Assembly (NCBI GenBank): GCA_030601605.1
Contig: JAUVTI010000072.1
Coordinates: 1-9,007, forward strand
DNA length: 9,007 nucleotides
Direction: 5' to 3'
Source: Gemmatimonadales bacterium
GTDB taxonomy: Bacteria; Gemmatimonadota; Gemmatimonadetes; Gemmatimonadales; GWC2-71-9
The notes beneath the pieces are model-generated. The model did no database searches. It was not told the origin of the DNA and saw only the letters and a list, made by a program, of their open reading frames with translations. Position 1 is the first letter of the stretch. The number at the start of each line of letters is the position of its first letter. Below, piece by piece: positions 1-7,505 of the stretch. Made by a program: the position numbers and the translations under genes.

Positions 1-115
1 CGATGTACGCCTTCTCCTTCGTGTTCGCGAACTTCGGAATCGCGATCGCGGCCAGAATACCGATGATGACCACGACGATCAGAAGCTCGATCAGAGTGAA
101 ACCCTTGCGGTTCAT
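1..115 (-). CDS. Type IV pilin / prepilin-type protein, N-terminal part (runs off the left edge)
   Basis: Only the first 38 codons are in the window. They show a class III (type IV) prepilin signal: a short basic leader MNRKG, then FTLIELLIVVVIIGILAAIA, followed by IPKFANTKEKAYI. Prepilin peptidase (PilD) would cut between Gly5 and Phe6 and N-methylate the Phe. The mature Glu5 needed for fibre assembly is present (FTLIE). The hydrophobic stretch, about residues 6-26, is the membrane-held helix that later packs the core of the pilus. The ATG at 115 is well supported by the Shine-Dalgarno sequence 5 bases upstream and by the leader length. The full length is not visible, so a major pilin (PilA-like) cannot be told from a minor pilin or type II secretion pseudopilin. 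The sigma-54-like promoter upstream favours PilA, because pilA is RpoN-dependent in several bacteria. Confidence 0.93.
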   Translation of the reverse strand, partial: MNRKGFTLIELLIVVVIIGILAAIAIPKFANTKEKAYI

Positions 116-120
116 CTAAA

Positions 121-127
121 CACCTCC
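121..127 (-). promoter_or_regulatory. Ribosome binding site of the pilin gene
   Basis: On the minus strand the bases read GGAGGTG, a near-perfect match to the anti-Shine-Dalgarno sequence, with 5 bases (TTTAG) before the ATG at 115. This is the strongest ribosome binding site in the window and fits a highly expressed structural protein. The overlapping glycosyltransferase genes upstream have weaker or no such sites. Confidence 0.8.
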
Positions 128-190
128 GCAGAACGTGTAACCCTTGGACCGCCCGGACTCCCCGGACGGAAGTGCTGCCGTGACCCCTTA

Positions 191-209
191 GAGCAAACTC
201 CGTGCCTGA
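191..209 (-). promoter_or_regulatory. Probable sigma-54 (RpoN) promoter for the pilin gene
   Basis: The minus strand reads TCAGGCACGGAGTTTGCTC. Compared with the sigma-54 consensus TGGCACG-N4-TTGC, it differs only in the first T (A here). The invariant GG (205-206) and GC (193-194) are separated by exactly 10 bases. With GC taken as -13/-12, transcription would start near 181, giving a 5' leader of about 66 bases that contains the ribosome binding site at 121-127. pilA genes in Pseudomonas, Myxococcus and Geobacter are known sigma-54 targets activated by PilR. The activator site here is not identified. The motif and spacing are seen directly; that it works is inferred. Confidence 0.68.
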
Positions 210-299
210 GCGGGCCACCACTATTTAACTGCTTGCAGCATAGCGACTTACGCTGTCCGCGCGGAGGGCGCCAATCGGACGCGGCCGGGCTGCAGGCTC

Positions 300-2168
300 T
301 CAATTTGCAAGTCCTCCCGCCTGGCGCAAGAGGCCACCTTCGCAGTGGATTCCCGCCTCTTCCGCCACCTCGAGCGCCCGATCCAACAGGGCCGGGCGGA
401 GGGTCGCGATGACGGGCGCCAGTTCGGCCAGCTCCCAGCACAGACCCTCAAGTCCGCCCTCCGGGTAGAGCCAGGCCGCAGCGCTGTCCAGCGCTGCCGT
501 AGCGGTCGCCAGATGACCCACGCGCCACGATACCCTGGCCTCGGCCAGAGCAAGCTGCCATTGGGAAGCACCCCTGGTCCGCAGCGCCTCCCGGTAGATG
601 ACCGCGGGCGTATAGCCCAGCGGCGCCAGCTCGACTCCACGTCGGGCCATCGCCAGGGCCGAGTCCTCCAGGCCGGTGGCCTGCAGCGCGGACACGAGCA
701 GGCCCGTGATCGCAGGGTGCCCGGGCCTGAGCTCCCAGGCCCGCTCCGCTTCCGCGAGGGCCAGCTCGCCGCGGCCCAGCAAGAGCGCTACGGGGGCGGA
801 GCGGACGGCAACGAACGGATCCTGCTCGAACAGGGCGCCGGCAATCAGGTACTCGGCCAGCGCCCCGGCCGACCGCCCGCGCAGATCCAGGTGGCGCCCA
901 AACTGGAGATGGGCCCGGTAGTTCTGCGGATACTCCAGCAGCGTCTCGATCATGGCCGTGCGGCTGTCGCGCCAGAACGGGGTCCTGGTCCAGGTGCGAA
1001 CGCTGAAGGCCACGAGCAGGGCCGCCAGGCCGATCGGCGCGGCCCTGCGCCAGCGCGAGCCACCGAGAGCGTGCTGCACGATCCAGCCCGCGGTGAACGC
1101 CGGCGCCAGCGCGGCGAAGTAGAGCGTCCGCTCGCCCAGCAGCGTACCGGACACGAAAATCAGGTTGGAGGTCAGCGCGTACGTCGCGATCGCAGCCAGG
1201 ATCGCGAACCCCACGGCCGGCGCCCGGCGCAGGCTCGCCACTCCCAAGCCCACTATTGCCGCGGCGGTGGCAGCGCCGAGTGCGGCCACGGCGGTGAACT
1301 CGGTGCGCTGCGGGATCATCTGCGGGTTGTAATTGGCGGCCAGCTTCATGGGCCAGGTGAGCAGCCGGATCACTTCCAGGTACACCGGGAACACGGTGTC
1401 CAGTCGAGCTCCGAATGAGAGATCCCGCAGAGCCGCCCCGGTAGTCGTCTGCACCCAGCCCCCCGCCACCGCTCGCCACACCACGAGCCACACCACGGTG
1501 ACCGCCACGACCGCCAGCAGCGGACCCGCCACGGGCCGCCGCGCGGGATCCCGCACCAGCCACGCGTCCAGCGCGAGGATCGCCGCCGCCGCGACCGCGT
1601 GCTCCTTGGAGAGCAGCGCGAGCGCGACCGCGGCAACCGTTGCAACCAGCCAGCCTGTGCGTGCTCGCCCCTCCGCGGCCAACCGATAGCGGCGGAACGC
1701 GAGGACGCTCAGCAGGAGCCCGACGGCCGCCATGATCTCCGACCTGCCGGCCACGTTGGCCACCGCTTCCACGTGCACGGGGTGGACGGCGAATACGAGC
1801 CCCGCCGCCAATGCGCCCGCCGGCGTGAGCCACGCGGCCGCGACCAGGACCGCCAGCGCAGTCGCGAGGGCGTGCAGCAACACGTTGTTCACGTGGAACC
1901 ACCAGGCACGACCCCCGGAGAGCGTCCAGTCGACTGCGTAGCTCATGATCACAGCCGGCCGATAGAGACCCGCCGTCGCGCCGTCGCGCACCGGCCAGTA
2001 GGGCGAGAACCGGGCCTCCCATGCCGCGGCCACTGAGTGCGCCGCCGGGTTCTCGGAGATGGTCCCCTGGTCGTCGAGCGCCCACCCGTTACGGAACGCG
2101 TTGGCGTACACCAAGCAGGCCACCGCGGCCGCCAGGAATGCGGCCCGCCGCACCGTCAGTCCGGACAT
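300..2168 (-). CDS. TMTC-like GT-C membrane glycosyltransferase with C-terminal TPRs (copy A)
   Basis: This is a 622-residue polytopic membrane protein, the last gene of the glycosyltransferase operon. The N-terminal ~400 residues form about ten membrane helices with the layout of the TMTC/GT-C fold. A first helix (about 9-25) is followed by a loop with Asp32-Asp33 (WALDDQ), the acidic pair expected to act in GT-C enzymes. Then come YRP (69-71), FHVNNVLLHA (91-100), HPVHVEAV (129-136), GRSE (141-144), SKEH (187-190) and GERTLY (345-350). Residues ~410-610 are helical TPR-like repeats, probably extracytoplasmic, with Cys577 and Cys609. Animal TMTC1-4 are O-mannosyltransferases of cadherins; by analogy this protein may transfer a sugar from a polyprenyl phosphate carrier to a protein. 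The ATG at 2168 overlaps the end of the previous gene by 13 bases and lacks a clear Shine-Dalgarno site, so translational coupling is likely. The family call is firm; donor and acceptor are unknown. Confidence 0.9.
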   Translation of the reverse strand: MSGLTVRRAAFLAAAVACLVYANAFRNGWALDDQGTISENPAAHSVAAAWEARFSPYWPVRDGATAGLYRPAVIMSYAVDWTLSGGRAWWFHVNNVLLHALATALAVLVAAAWLTPAGALAAGLVFAVHPVHVEAVANVAGRSEIMAAVGLLLSVLAFRRYRLAAEGRARTGWLVATVAAVALALLSKEHAVAAAAILALDAWLVRDPARRPVAGPLLAVVAVTVVWLVVWRAVAGGWVQTTTGAALRDLSFGARLDTVFPVYLEVIRLLTWPMKLAANYNPQMIPQRTEFTAVAALGAATAAAIVGLGVASLRRAPAVGFAILAAIATYALTSNLIFVSGTLLGERTLYFAALAPAFTAGWIVQHALGGSRWRRAAPIGLAALLVAFSVRTWTRTPFWRDSRTAMIETLLEYPQNYRAHLQFGRHLDLRGRSAGALAEYLIAGALFEQDPFVAVRSAPVALLLGRGELALAEAERAWELRPGHPAITGLLVSALQATGLEDSALAMARRGVELAPLGYTPAVIYREALRTRGASQWQLALAEARVSWRVGHLATATAALDSAAAWLYPEGGLEGLCWELAELAPVIATLRPALLDRALEVAEEAGIHCEGGLLRQAGGLAN

Positions 2169-3655
2169 GAGAAGCGAAACAGCGCGGGTCCGGAGGTCAC
2201 CTGGAACAGCGATTCCAGCACCGACTCCTCTGCGGACGCGAGGTCACGCACCATTGGACCCGCGGCGGCGCCGGGACCCGTGAGGGCCACGTGGGTCACG
2301 CCGTTCTCACAGAAGTACGCCACGCTCTCGTCGGCCGTCAGCGGGTCGGTCCGGCGCCCCTGCCAGCGAAACAGGTGGCTGGGCACGGCGCGACGGCCCG
2401 AGTAGAGATAGACCAACGCCTCGTCCGAAACCGCGACCACCGTCTCGGGCGGTGTTTCCGCCGTGATGCTCGGCAGCAGGAGACGAAACGGCGCGCTGAT
2501 CCCCTCCGCAGTCCGGGCGAACCCGCGGCCCCCGAGAGAGGTCGCCTCGCGCGGCAGATAACCGGCCGCGACCGCGACCGCGAGAACCGCCACCGCCCAC
2601 CGCACGACCGTGCCCCGGCGCCAGAGCAGCCAGCCACCCCCCAGTGCGAGCAGCGCCGCCCACGGCGCCAGGATCCAAACGAAGCGGTCCGAGGCGTACG
2701 GCCAAAGCGCGACCACGATCACGTAGAACGCCAACGACAGAGCGAACGCCGGCACGCGGCGCCACACCGACACGGCGCCCCAGAGAAGCACTCCGAGAAG
2801 CAGCGCGGCCAGAGGATACCAGACGATACCCGGGACGGCGGGCAGCGCGAGACGGGCGAGGGGTCCGAGCACGCCGAGATTGACGCCGGGAAGAAGCCCC
2901 AGGGTGCCTGCCTGGCCGGCCGCATCCAGGTACGTGCCGTAGTTGGACGCGATCCGGGGATCGACGGCGCCCGGGTGGGCCAGCAGCCACGCGAACCACG
3001 GCAGCAGCACCGCACCGCCCGCGACGGCGGCCGTGATTGCCGGGCGGCGGCGGCGCCTGATCCAGAGCGCCACGACGATGCCGCCGATGACGGCAACGCC
3101 GACCGTCCGCGTGAGTGTGGCCAGCCCTGCGAGCAAGCCTGCGACGAGCGCATGGCGCCAGGTCACATCGTCCCGGTCCACCGCGAGGAGTGACGTCGCC
3201 CAGAGCGCGAGGAACAGCGGCTCGGAGAACCTCACGCCCACGATGGTCAGCAACGGGAACGCGAGGAACCCGGCTGGGAGCGCCACGTACTGAACCGCCG
3301 CCGGCCACTCCAGCCGGCGCGCGTGCAGCGCGATGGCCCATGCGGCCACGGCGAGCGCGGCTGAATCGAGCAACTGGAACAGGGCGACGTTGGCCGGGAA
3401 GCTGGGCCAGAGCCGCCACAGCAGACTGAGCGCGGCCGGGTAGAGGAACGGGTAGTGGACGCCGGGCGGTGAGCCCGGCAGGTGGATGTTCCGGTACCCC
3501 TCTCCCGTTGCCAGCGCCTTGGCCAGCACGACGTAGATGCCGTCGTCGTAGAAGACGCCCACCAACGCATCACCCTGCGCCCACAGGCCGACGAGGAACA
3601 CGCCGAACCCCAGGAGATGGGGCCAGCGCCGCCACGCGATCTCGCGCCAGCTCAC
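2156..3655 (-). CDS. ArnT/PMT-like GT-C membrane glycosyltransferase
   Basis: This 499-residue integral membrane protein has the marks of the GT39/ArnT-like GT-C group. After a first helix (about 13-28), the first loop carries Asp37-Asp38 in YDDGIYVVLAKALATGEGY. Then come HYPFLYPAALSLLW (68-81), RFSEPLF (142-148) and TRTVG (182-186). A basic loop (Arg200-204) is probably cytoplasmic. Membrane helices continue to about 365, and residues ~370-499 form a soluble C-terminal domain with Cys449 and Cys497. Such enzymes move a sugar from a polyprenyl phosphate carrier to a lipid, glycan or protein on the outer face of the inner membrane. I chose the GTG at 3655: it makes a GTGA overlap with the upstream gene, has GAGGTG at 3661-3666 five bases upstream, and starts just before the first helix. 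An in-frame ATG at 3832 would add 59 Arg/Gly-rich residues inside the upstream gene and is unlikely. Substrate unknown. Confidence 0.88.
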   Translation of the reverse strand: MSWREIAWRRWPHLLGFGVFLVGLWAQGDALVGVFYDDGIYVVLAKALATGEGYRNIHLPGSPPGVHYPFLYPAALSLLWRLWPSFPANVALFQLLDSAALAVAAWAIALHARRLEWPAAVQYVALPAGFLAFPLLTIVGVRFSEPLFLALWATSLLAVDRDDVTWRHALVAGLLAGLATLTRTVGVAVIGGIVVALWIRRRRRPAITAAVAGGAVLLPWFAWLLAHPGAVDPRIASNYGTYLDAAGQAGTLGLLPGVNLGVLGPLARLALPAVPGIVWYPLAALLLGVLLWGAVSVWRRVPAFALSLAFYVIVVALWPYASDRFVWILAPWAALLALGGGWLLWRRGTVVRWAVAVLAVAVAAGYLPREATSLGGRGFARTAEGISAPFRLLLPSITAETPPETVVAVSDEALVYLYSGRRAVPSHLFRWQGRRTDPLTADESVAYFCENGVTHVALTGPGAAAGPMVRDLASAEESVLESLFQVTSGPALFRFSCPD

Positions 3656-5523
3656 CCGCCCACCTCGCAGCGTGCCAGTTCGGCCCGCTCCACGAGCGAG
3701 GGCAGCGGCTCGCCGTCTCCGTGGAGCGCCGCTATCCGCGCCATCGATCGCTCCACCTCCGGGCAGTGACCGGCCTCGAGTGCCGCGTCGGCGGTGAGGT
3801 GCCAGTATTGCCACACGCCGAGGAACTGCCACGCGACCTGGCGCCGCAGGGTCATCGCCTCGAGGGGACGGCCCCGCGCCAGAGCGAGGTCGGACCTGGC
3901 GATCATCACACGGTAGTCCGTGGGATCGAGTCGCTGCGCCCGCTCCCCCACTGCGGCGGCGCTGTCGAGCTCACCGGCCCGTACGTAGTTGACGATGGCC
4001 TCGGCCGCGGCCAGCTGCCGCGCGCTGTCGAGGCGGAACTCCGCTCGAAACGCGTGCGCGGCCTCGAGCCACCGCTCATCCTCGGCGTAGCGCCGCCCCA
4101 CATCCTGCCACAGGTTGGGAAATGCCGGCTGGATCTCGAGCGCGCGCAGCGCGAGCTCCTCTCCCCGCTCCCGGTTCCCCGTCTCGTACGCCAGCAGGCT
4201 GGCGACCCAGAACGACCGGTACGATCCCGGTGCGTCCCGGACCAGTTGCGCGAGGAAGGGACCGGGACTGCGCCACACCTCCACCCTGAGGATCGTGCGG
4301 GCGAGCCCCGCCGCGACCACCAGAGCGACTACCGCCACAGCAACGTCTTTGCGCCTCACGGCGACCCAACCCGCAGCCCAGCCGGCGAGCAGCACTGCCC
4401 CCACCGAGGGGAGATAGAGCGATCGCTCCGCCAGGAGGAGCCCCGTGGGCACCAGCACGTTGGAGATGATCAGCAGCGTGCCGCCGATCCAAGCGAGGCC
4501 GAAACTCACCACGGGCGCCCGATCCCGGTTCTGCACCGCCACGAGCACCGCCAACAGCACCGCCGCGAATCCCGCGAAGCCAGTGAGAGTGATCTGCGCA
4601 ACGGGCCGCAGGAAGTCGGGTGAATAGTCGGCCGAGAGCCGCAGCGGGAAAACGAGGAGGCGCACGTACTCGAGTACGACAGGCGCCATCACGAGCGCGC
4701 GCGCAACGACGCCCTCGCCCTCGATGCCCGGTGCGGCGTGCACGCCCGCGAGTCCTCCCACAACGGTCGAGCGCAGCCACAGAAACGCGGCGGTCAGCAG
4801 GACCGATCCCGTCCACAACACCCAGTGGCGCGCGAAGCGGTCTGCCGGACGCGTGCCGGTCTGCTTCGCGTCGAGCCAGTCCACGATCAGGAAGATGCCC
4901 GGAGTGGCGAACGCCATCTCCTTGGATCCGAGTGCCAGGGCGAGGAGCGCGAGGCAGCCGAACGAGGACAGCCAGCGGCGCCAGGTGACGTCGCCCGCCG
5001 CGGCGAGCCTTCCGTCGAAGCTGTAGGCCAGCACCGCGCCGAGCACGAAGAGCGCGGCCAACACTTCCGCCCGACCGACCACACTGGCCACCGCATCGAC
5101 GTGCACCGGATGAACGGCGAACGCGAGCGCCGCCACGGTGGCGCCGAAGGTCGGGAGGTAATTCCGCGCCAACAGGAACACGAGAGCGGTGACCACCGCG
5201 TGCAGCAGCACGTTGACCACATGGAAGAGGAGAGGCGACCCGCCGCCGACCGTCCAGTCGAACGCCAGTGTCAGCGACGTGAGCGGGCGGTACATCTCCA
5301 CTCCCCACCACGGCGAGGCGAGAATCGCGCGCCAGTTGCCGAGGGAGTGAAGCAGCCAGTTGTCCACGATCACGTGCACGTCGTCGTACACGAAGTCGTG
5401 GCCGATGCTGGCCGCGTAGGCCGCGACGGCCAGAAGCACCGCCGTGACGAGACCCAACCTGTCGGCGGGATCTCGCCGCCGAGCGCCCCGGTGCGCCAGC
5501 GCGGCGGCCTCGAAGTTGCTCAC
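3652..5523 (-). CDS. TMTC-like GT-C membrane glycosyltransferase with C-terminal TPRs (copy B)
   Basis: This 623-residue protein is a paralogue of the gene at 300-2168. Shared landmarks appear in the same order: Asp47-Asp48 in the first loop (FVYDDVHVI), YRPL (78-81), FHVVNVLLHA (100-109), FAVHPVHVDAV (135-145), GRAE (150-153), GSKEM (199-203) and AERSLYLPS (365-373). The last is the form usual in TMTC-like proteins. About ten helices span residues 24-410, and residues ~430-610 contain TPR-like helical pairs, for example around 451-500. Two cysteines, 587 and 619, lie near the C-terminus. The likely role is transfer of a sugar from a polyprenyl phosphate donor to an extracytoplasmic acceptor, perhaps a protein held by the TPRs. 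The GTG at 5523 gives a GTGA overlap with the upstream gene and has GGAGGA (5533-5538) upstream; an ATG at 5616 would add 31 residues overlapping that gene and is less likely. Family call firm, substrate unknown. Confidence 0.9.
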   Translation of the reverse strand: MSNFEAAALAHRGARRRDPADRLGLVTAVLLAVAAYAASIGHDFVYDDVHVIVDNWLLHSLGNWRAILASPWWGVEMYRPLTSLTLAFDWTVGGGSPLLFHVVNVLLHAVVTALVFLLARNYLPTFGATVAALAFAVHPVHVDAVASVVGRAEVLAALFVLGAVLAYSFDGRLAAAGDVTWRRWLSSFGCLALLALALGSKEMAFATPGIFLIVDWLDAKQTGTRPADRFARHWVLWTGSVLLTAAFLWLRSTVVGGLAGVHAAPGIEGEGVVARALVMAPVVLEYVRLLVFPLRLSADYSPDFLRPVAQITLTGFAGFAAVLLAVLVAVQNRDRAPVVSFGLAWIGGTLLIISNVLVPTGLLLAERSLYLPSVGAVLLAGWAAGWVAVRRKDVAVAVVALVVAAGLARTILRVEVWRSPGPFLAQLVRDAPGSYRSFWVASLLAYETGNRERGEELALRALEIQPAFPNLWQDVGRRYAEDERWLEAAHAFRAEFRLDSARQLAAAEAIVNYVRAGELDSAAAVGERAQRLDPTDYRVMIARSDLALARGRPLEAMTLRRQVAWQFLGVWQYWHLTADAALEAGHCPEVERSMARIAALHGDGEPLPSLVERAELARCEVGG

Positions 5524-7505
5524 GGATCGCCGTCCTCCGAAGCCGGACGAACGAGGCTCAACACGGGCATCGCGTTGGGTTGGCCGGGCGGGGGCGCGAA
5601 GCGCCACACCGCCCACCCCTCGTAGAGCGGCAGCAGCTCGTCGTTCTCCTCGAAGCGATCACGAGCGAACACGAGTCCCGAATTCAGGCCGATCGCGTTT
5701 CGCCACGCCAGATAGCCGTACAGCGTGAACCCTTCCAGGTCGCGCCGCATCTCTCGCAGGCAATCGTCGGCGAGATCGCGGCCGGGAATGAGCTTCAAGG
5801 TCGGATCGGGCCAACCCGCGACGCGCGGCACCGAGTCGGGCGCTTCATCCTGGAGACGCTGGAGGCCCTCGAGCACCTCTCCAATGGGGAGGTCGCTGGA
5901 GCGCGCGCTCTGCACGAAGTGATGGAGGTCGCAGGCGTCGGTCTCGCGGTATGCGTTCTCTACGGCGCTGGGCGGCACGCCCAGGCCCCACAGATCAACC
6001 GTGATGCGGCTGCCCCAACTCCCCGGCATCATGACCAGCGCCTGCTTCACCCCCAACTCCTCGAGCTGCCGCTCGGGATGGAGCTTCATCGTCCGCAGCC
6101 CGTCGCGATAGACGTCCATCCGAGCGGGGAGCAGACCTACCCAGCTCCACAGCAGGACTACCACCGCCGCCGTCACGAGCGCCACATCCCAACGCAGCGC
6201 TCGCGATCGGGCTCTTTTCGCGAGCACCCACGCCCAGCGCCATGCCCGGGCCAGCCCGATCACCAGCATCGGCGCTGCCACGTAGTAGAAGCGCGGCCCG
6301 AAGCGATAGCCGGAGTGCCAGTAGAAGAAGTACAACAGAGGCGCCGCCACCAACCCAACGGCTACGATGAGGTCACTGCGGCTCCTGTGCCGTGCCACGA
6401 GAGCCCACACCGCGAGCAGAAGCAGCGCCGGGACAGGCCACTCGTACATATAGATGTGCAGCCGCCTGATCGCGACTCCCGCGTTGCTCAGCGCCACGAG
6501 CGGCGTGAACGGATCGCCCCACGGGTCCACATGGAAGCCGAGGCGCAGCTCCGGGCCCCACACGGCCGTGTACCCCATGGTCAGGGGATGCCCGTACAGG
6601 CGCCAATTGAGCAGGCCCCACGCGAGCGCCACCGGCAGTCCACCCAGCACGAACGGGAGAACACCGCGCCAACGCTTCTCGCTCGCGATCCACATGAGCA
6701 CGGGTAGAGCGGCCGCCACTCCATCGAGTGGCCGGGTCGCAGTGGCGAACGCAATCAGCAAGCCCGCCGCGGCGAAGCGGCGAGCCCCGGGGGCGGGATA
6801 CGCCCACAGCACCGCCCAAGCCGCGAGCGCGAACGTCACGGCACCCACGTGGTTCATGTAGCTCGCCGACATGAACATCACCCAGGCGGAGACCGCCCAG
6901 AGAACCGCCGCGGCGCGCGCCGTTCCCACTCCGTAGAGACCGCGCGCGACCAGGTACACCAGCGCGACACCGACCCCGCCCAACACCGGATTCACGAGCC
7001 ACTCGGCGTTCAGCAAGAACCCGATGGCGAACAACACGGTCTGTCCTGGAGGGAACTGCGATACCCACCCGGCCTCGGTGACCCCCGTGTGGATGATCAG
7101 GAACGCTTCCAGTGGCTGTGGTGGCGGCAGGGCCAGACGTCCGACCGCGAACGCCCGCGCGTGCAGCAACTGCGCCATTTCGTCGACGAGGTGGGGGTTG
7201 CCCGCGAACACGAGTTGCATGACGCAGGCGGCGACGACGGTGAGCAGCACGGCGAGCGCCAGCAGCATCCAGCGATCGCGCGGCGCGCGCCAGTCGAATG
7301 CGGGCAGCGCACTCTGGCCGGCCAGGCGCCCCACGAGCAATGCCACCACGACTACGACCAGCATGCCCCAGCCCCAACTCACTACGTTGGGCGACCACGG
7401 CGGACCCGGATCCGGCGCACCGCTCCACGCGGGCAGCGGCAGCGCGGGCAGCACAAGGAGCGCCGCCCCAATGGCCACCCACAGCGCCCGCGGCGCCGAC
7501 TTCAC
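5520..7505 (-). CDS. Large GT-C-like membrane glycosyltransferase with ~200-residue C-terminal domain
   Basis: This 661-residue membrane protein resembles bacterial ArnT/RgtA-type proteins, often annotated as hypothetical or glycosyltransferase family 39. Two hydrophobic segments (about 7-27 and 42-62) precede the helix at 79-101. Only then comes the acidic loop motif Asp108-Glu109 (VDEMAQLLHARAFAVGRL), so it appears to have two extra N-terminal helices compared with a minimal GT-C fold. Further marks are QFPPGQ (150-155), SYMNH (215-219), TATRPLDG (255-262) and HSGYRFGPRFYYVAAP (397-412). Residues ~460-661 are soluble, include Cys525 and Cys582, and match no domain I recognise. The GTG at 7505 forms a GTGA overlap with the GT2 gene and has no strong Shine-Dalgarno site, pointing to re-initiation; an ATG at 7577 would add 24 residues inside the GT2 gene and is unlikely. 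Probably uses a lipid-linked sugar; acceptor unknown. Confidence 0.82.
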   Translation of the reverse strand: MKSAPRALWVAIGAALLVLPALPLPAWSGAPDPGPPWSPNVVSWGWGMLVVVVVALLVGRLAGQSALPAFDWRAPRDRWMLLALAVLLTVVAACVMQLVFAGNPHLVDEMAQLLHARAFAVGRLALPPPQPLEAFLIIHTGVTEAGWVSQFPPGQTVLFAIGFLLNAEWLVNPVLGGVGVALVYLVARGLYGVGTARAAAVLWAVSAWVMFMSASYMNHVGAVTFALAAWAVLWAYPAPGARRFAAAGLLIAFATATRPLDGVAAALPVLMWIASEKRWRGVLPFVLGGLPVALAWGLLNWRLYGHPLTMGYTAVWGPELRLGFHVDPWGDPFTPLVALSNAGVAIRRLHIYMYEWPVPALLLLAVWALVARHRSRSDLIVAVGLVAAPLLYFFYWHSGYRFGPRFYYVAAPMLVIGLARAWRWAWVLAKRARSRALRWDVALVTAAVVVLLWSWVGLLPARMDVYRDGLRTMKLHPERQLEELGVKQALVMMPGSWGSRITVDLWGLGVPPSAVENAYRETDACDLHHFVQSARSSDLPIGEVLEGLQRLQDEAPDSVPRVAGWPDPTLKLIPGRDLADDCLREMRRDLEGFTLYGYLAWRNAIGLNSGLVFARDRFEENDELLPLYEGWAVWRFAPPPGQPNAMPVLSLVRPASEDGDP

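Noticed and set aside
229..242. A short inverted repeat (CTGC..GCAG) about 50 bases upstream of the pilin promoter start as a PilR or other activator site
   Set aside because: Four-base arms are too short to separate from chance, and I recognise no activator consensus there.
251..283. A possible terminator hairpin after the operon (minus strand CGCGTCCG ... CGGACAGCG)
   Set aside because: The stem is 8 base pairs with one bulged A and a 16-base loop, and no T-run follows. In GC-rich DNA this is not convincing as a Rho-independent terminator.
448..2085. A 545-codon minus-strand open frame inside the copy A TMTC-like gene
   Set aside because: It is another frame of the same DNA, rich in Arg, Gly and Ala, without membrane or TPR structure; all motifs shared with the paralogue are in the 300-2168 frame.
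3656..3832. 59-residue N-terminal extension of the ArnT-like protein from an ATG at 3832
   Set aside because: It is Arg/Gly-rich, lies wholly within the 3' end of the copy B gene, and the GTG at 3655 has a ribosome binding site and sits just before the first membrane helix.
3469..4623. A 384-codon plus-strand open frame, and similar long plus-strand frames at 345-1418, 2291-3193, 4738-5625, 5580-6707 and 7298-8473
   Set aside because: High GC makes stop codons rare opposite real genes. The translations are Arg/Pro/Gly/His-rich and low in hydrophobic structure, lie antisense to well supported genes and show no domain.
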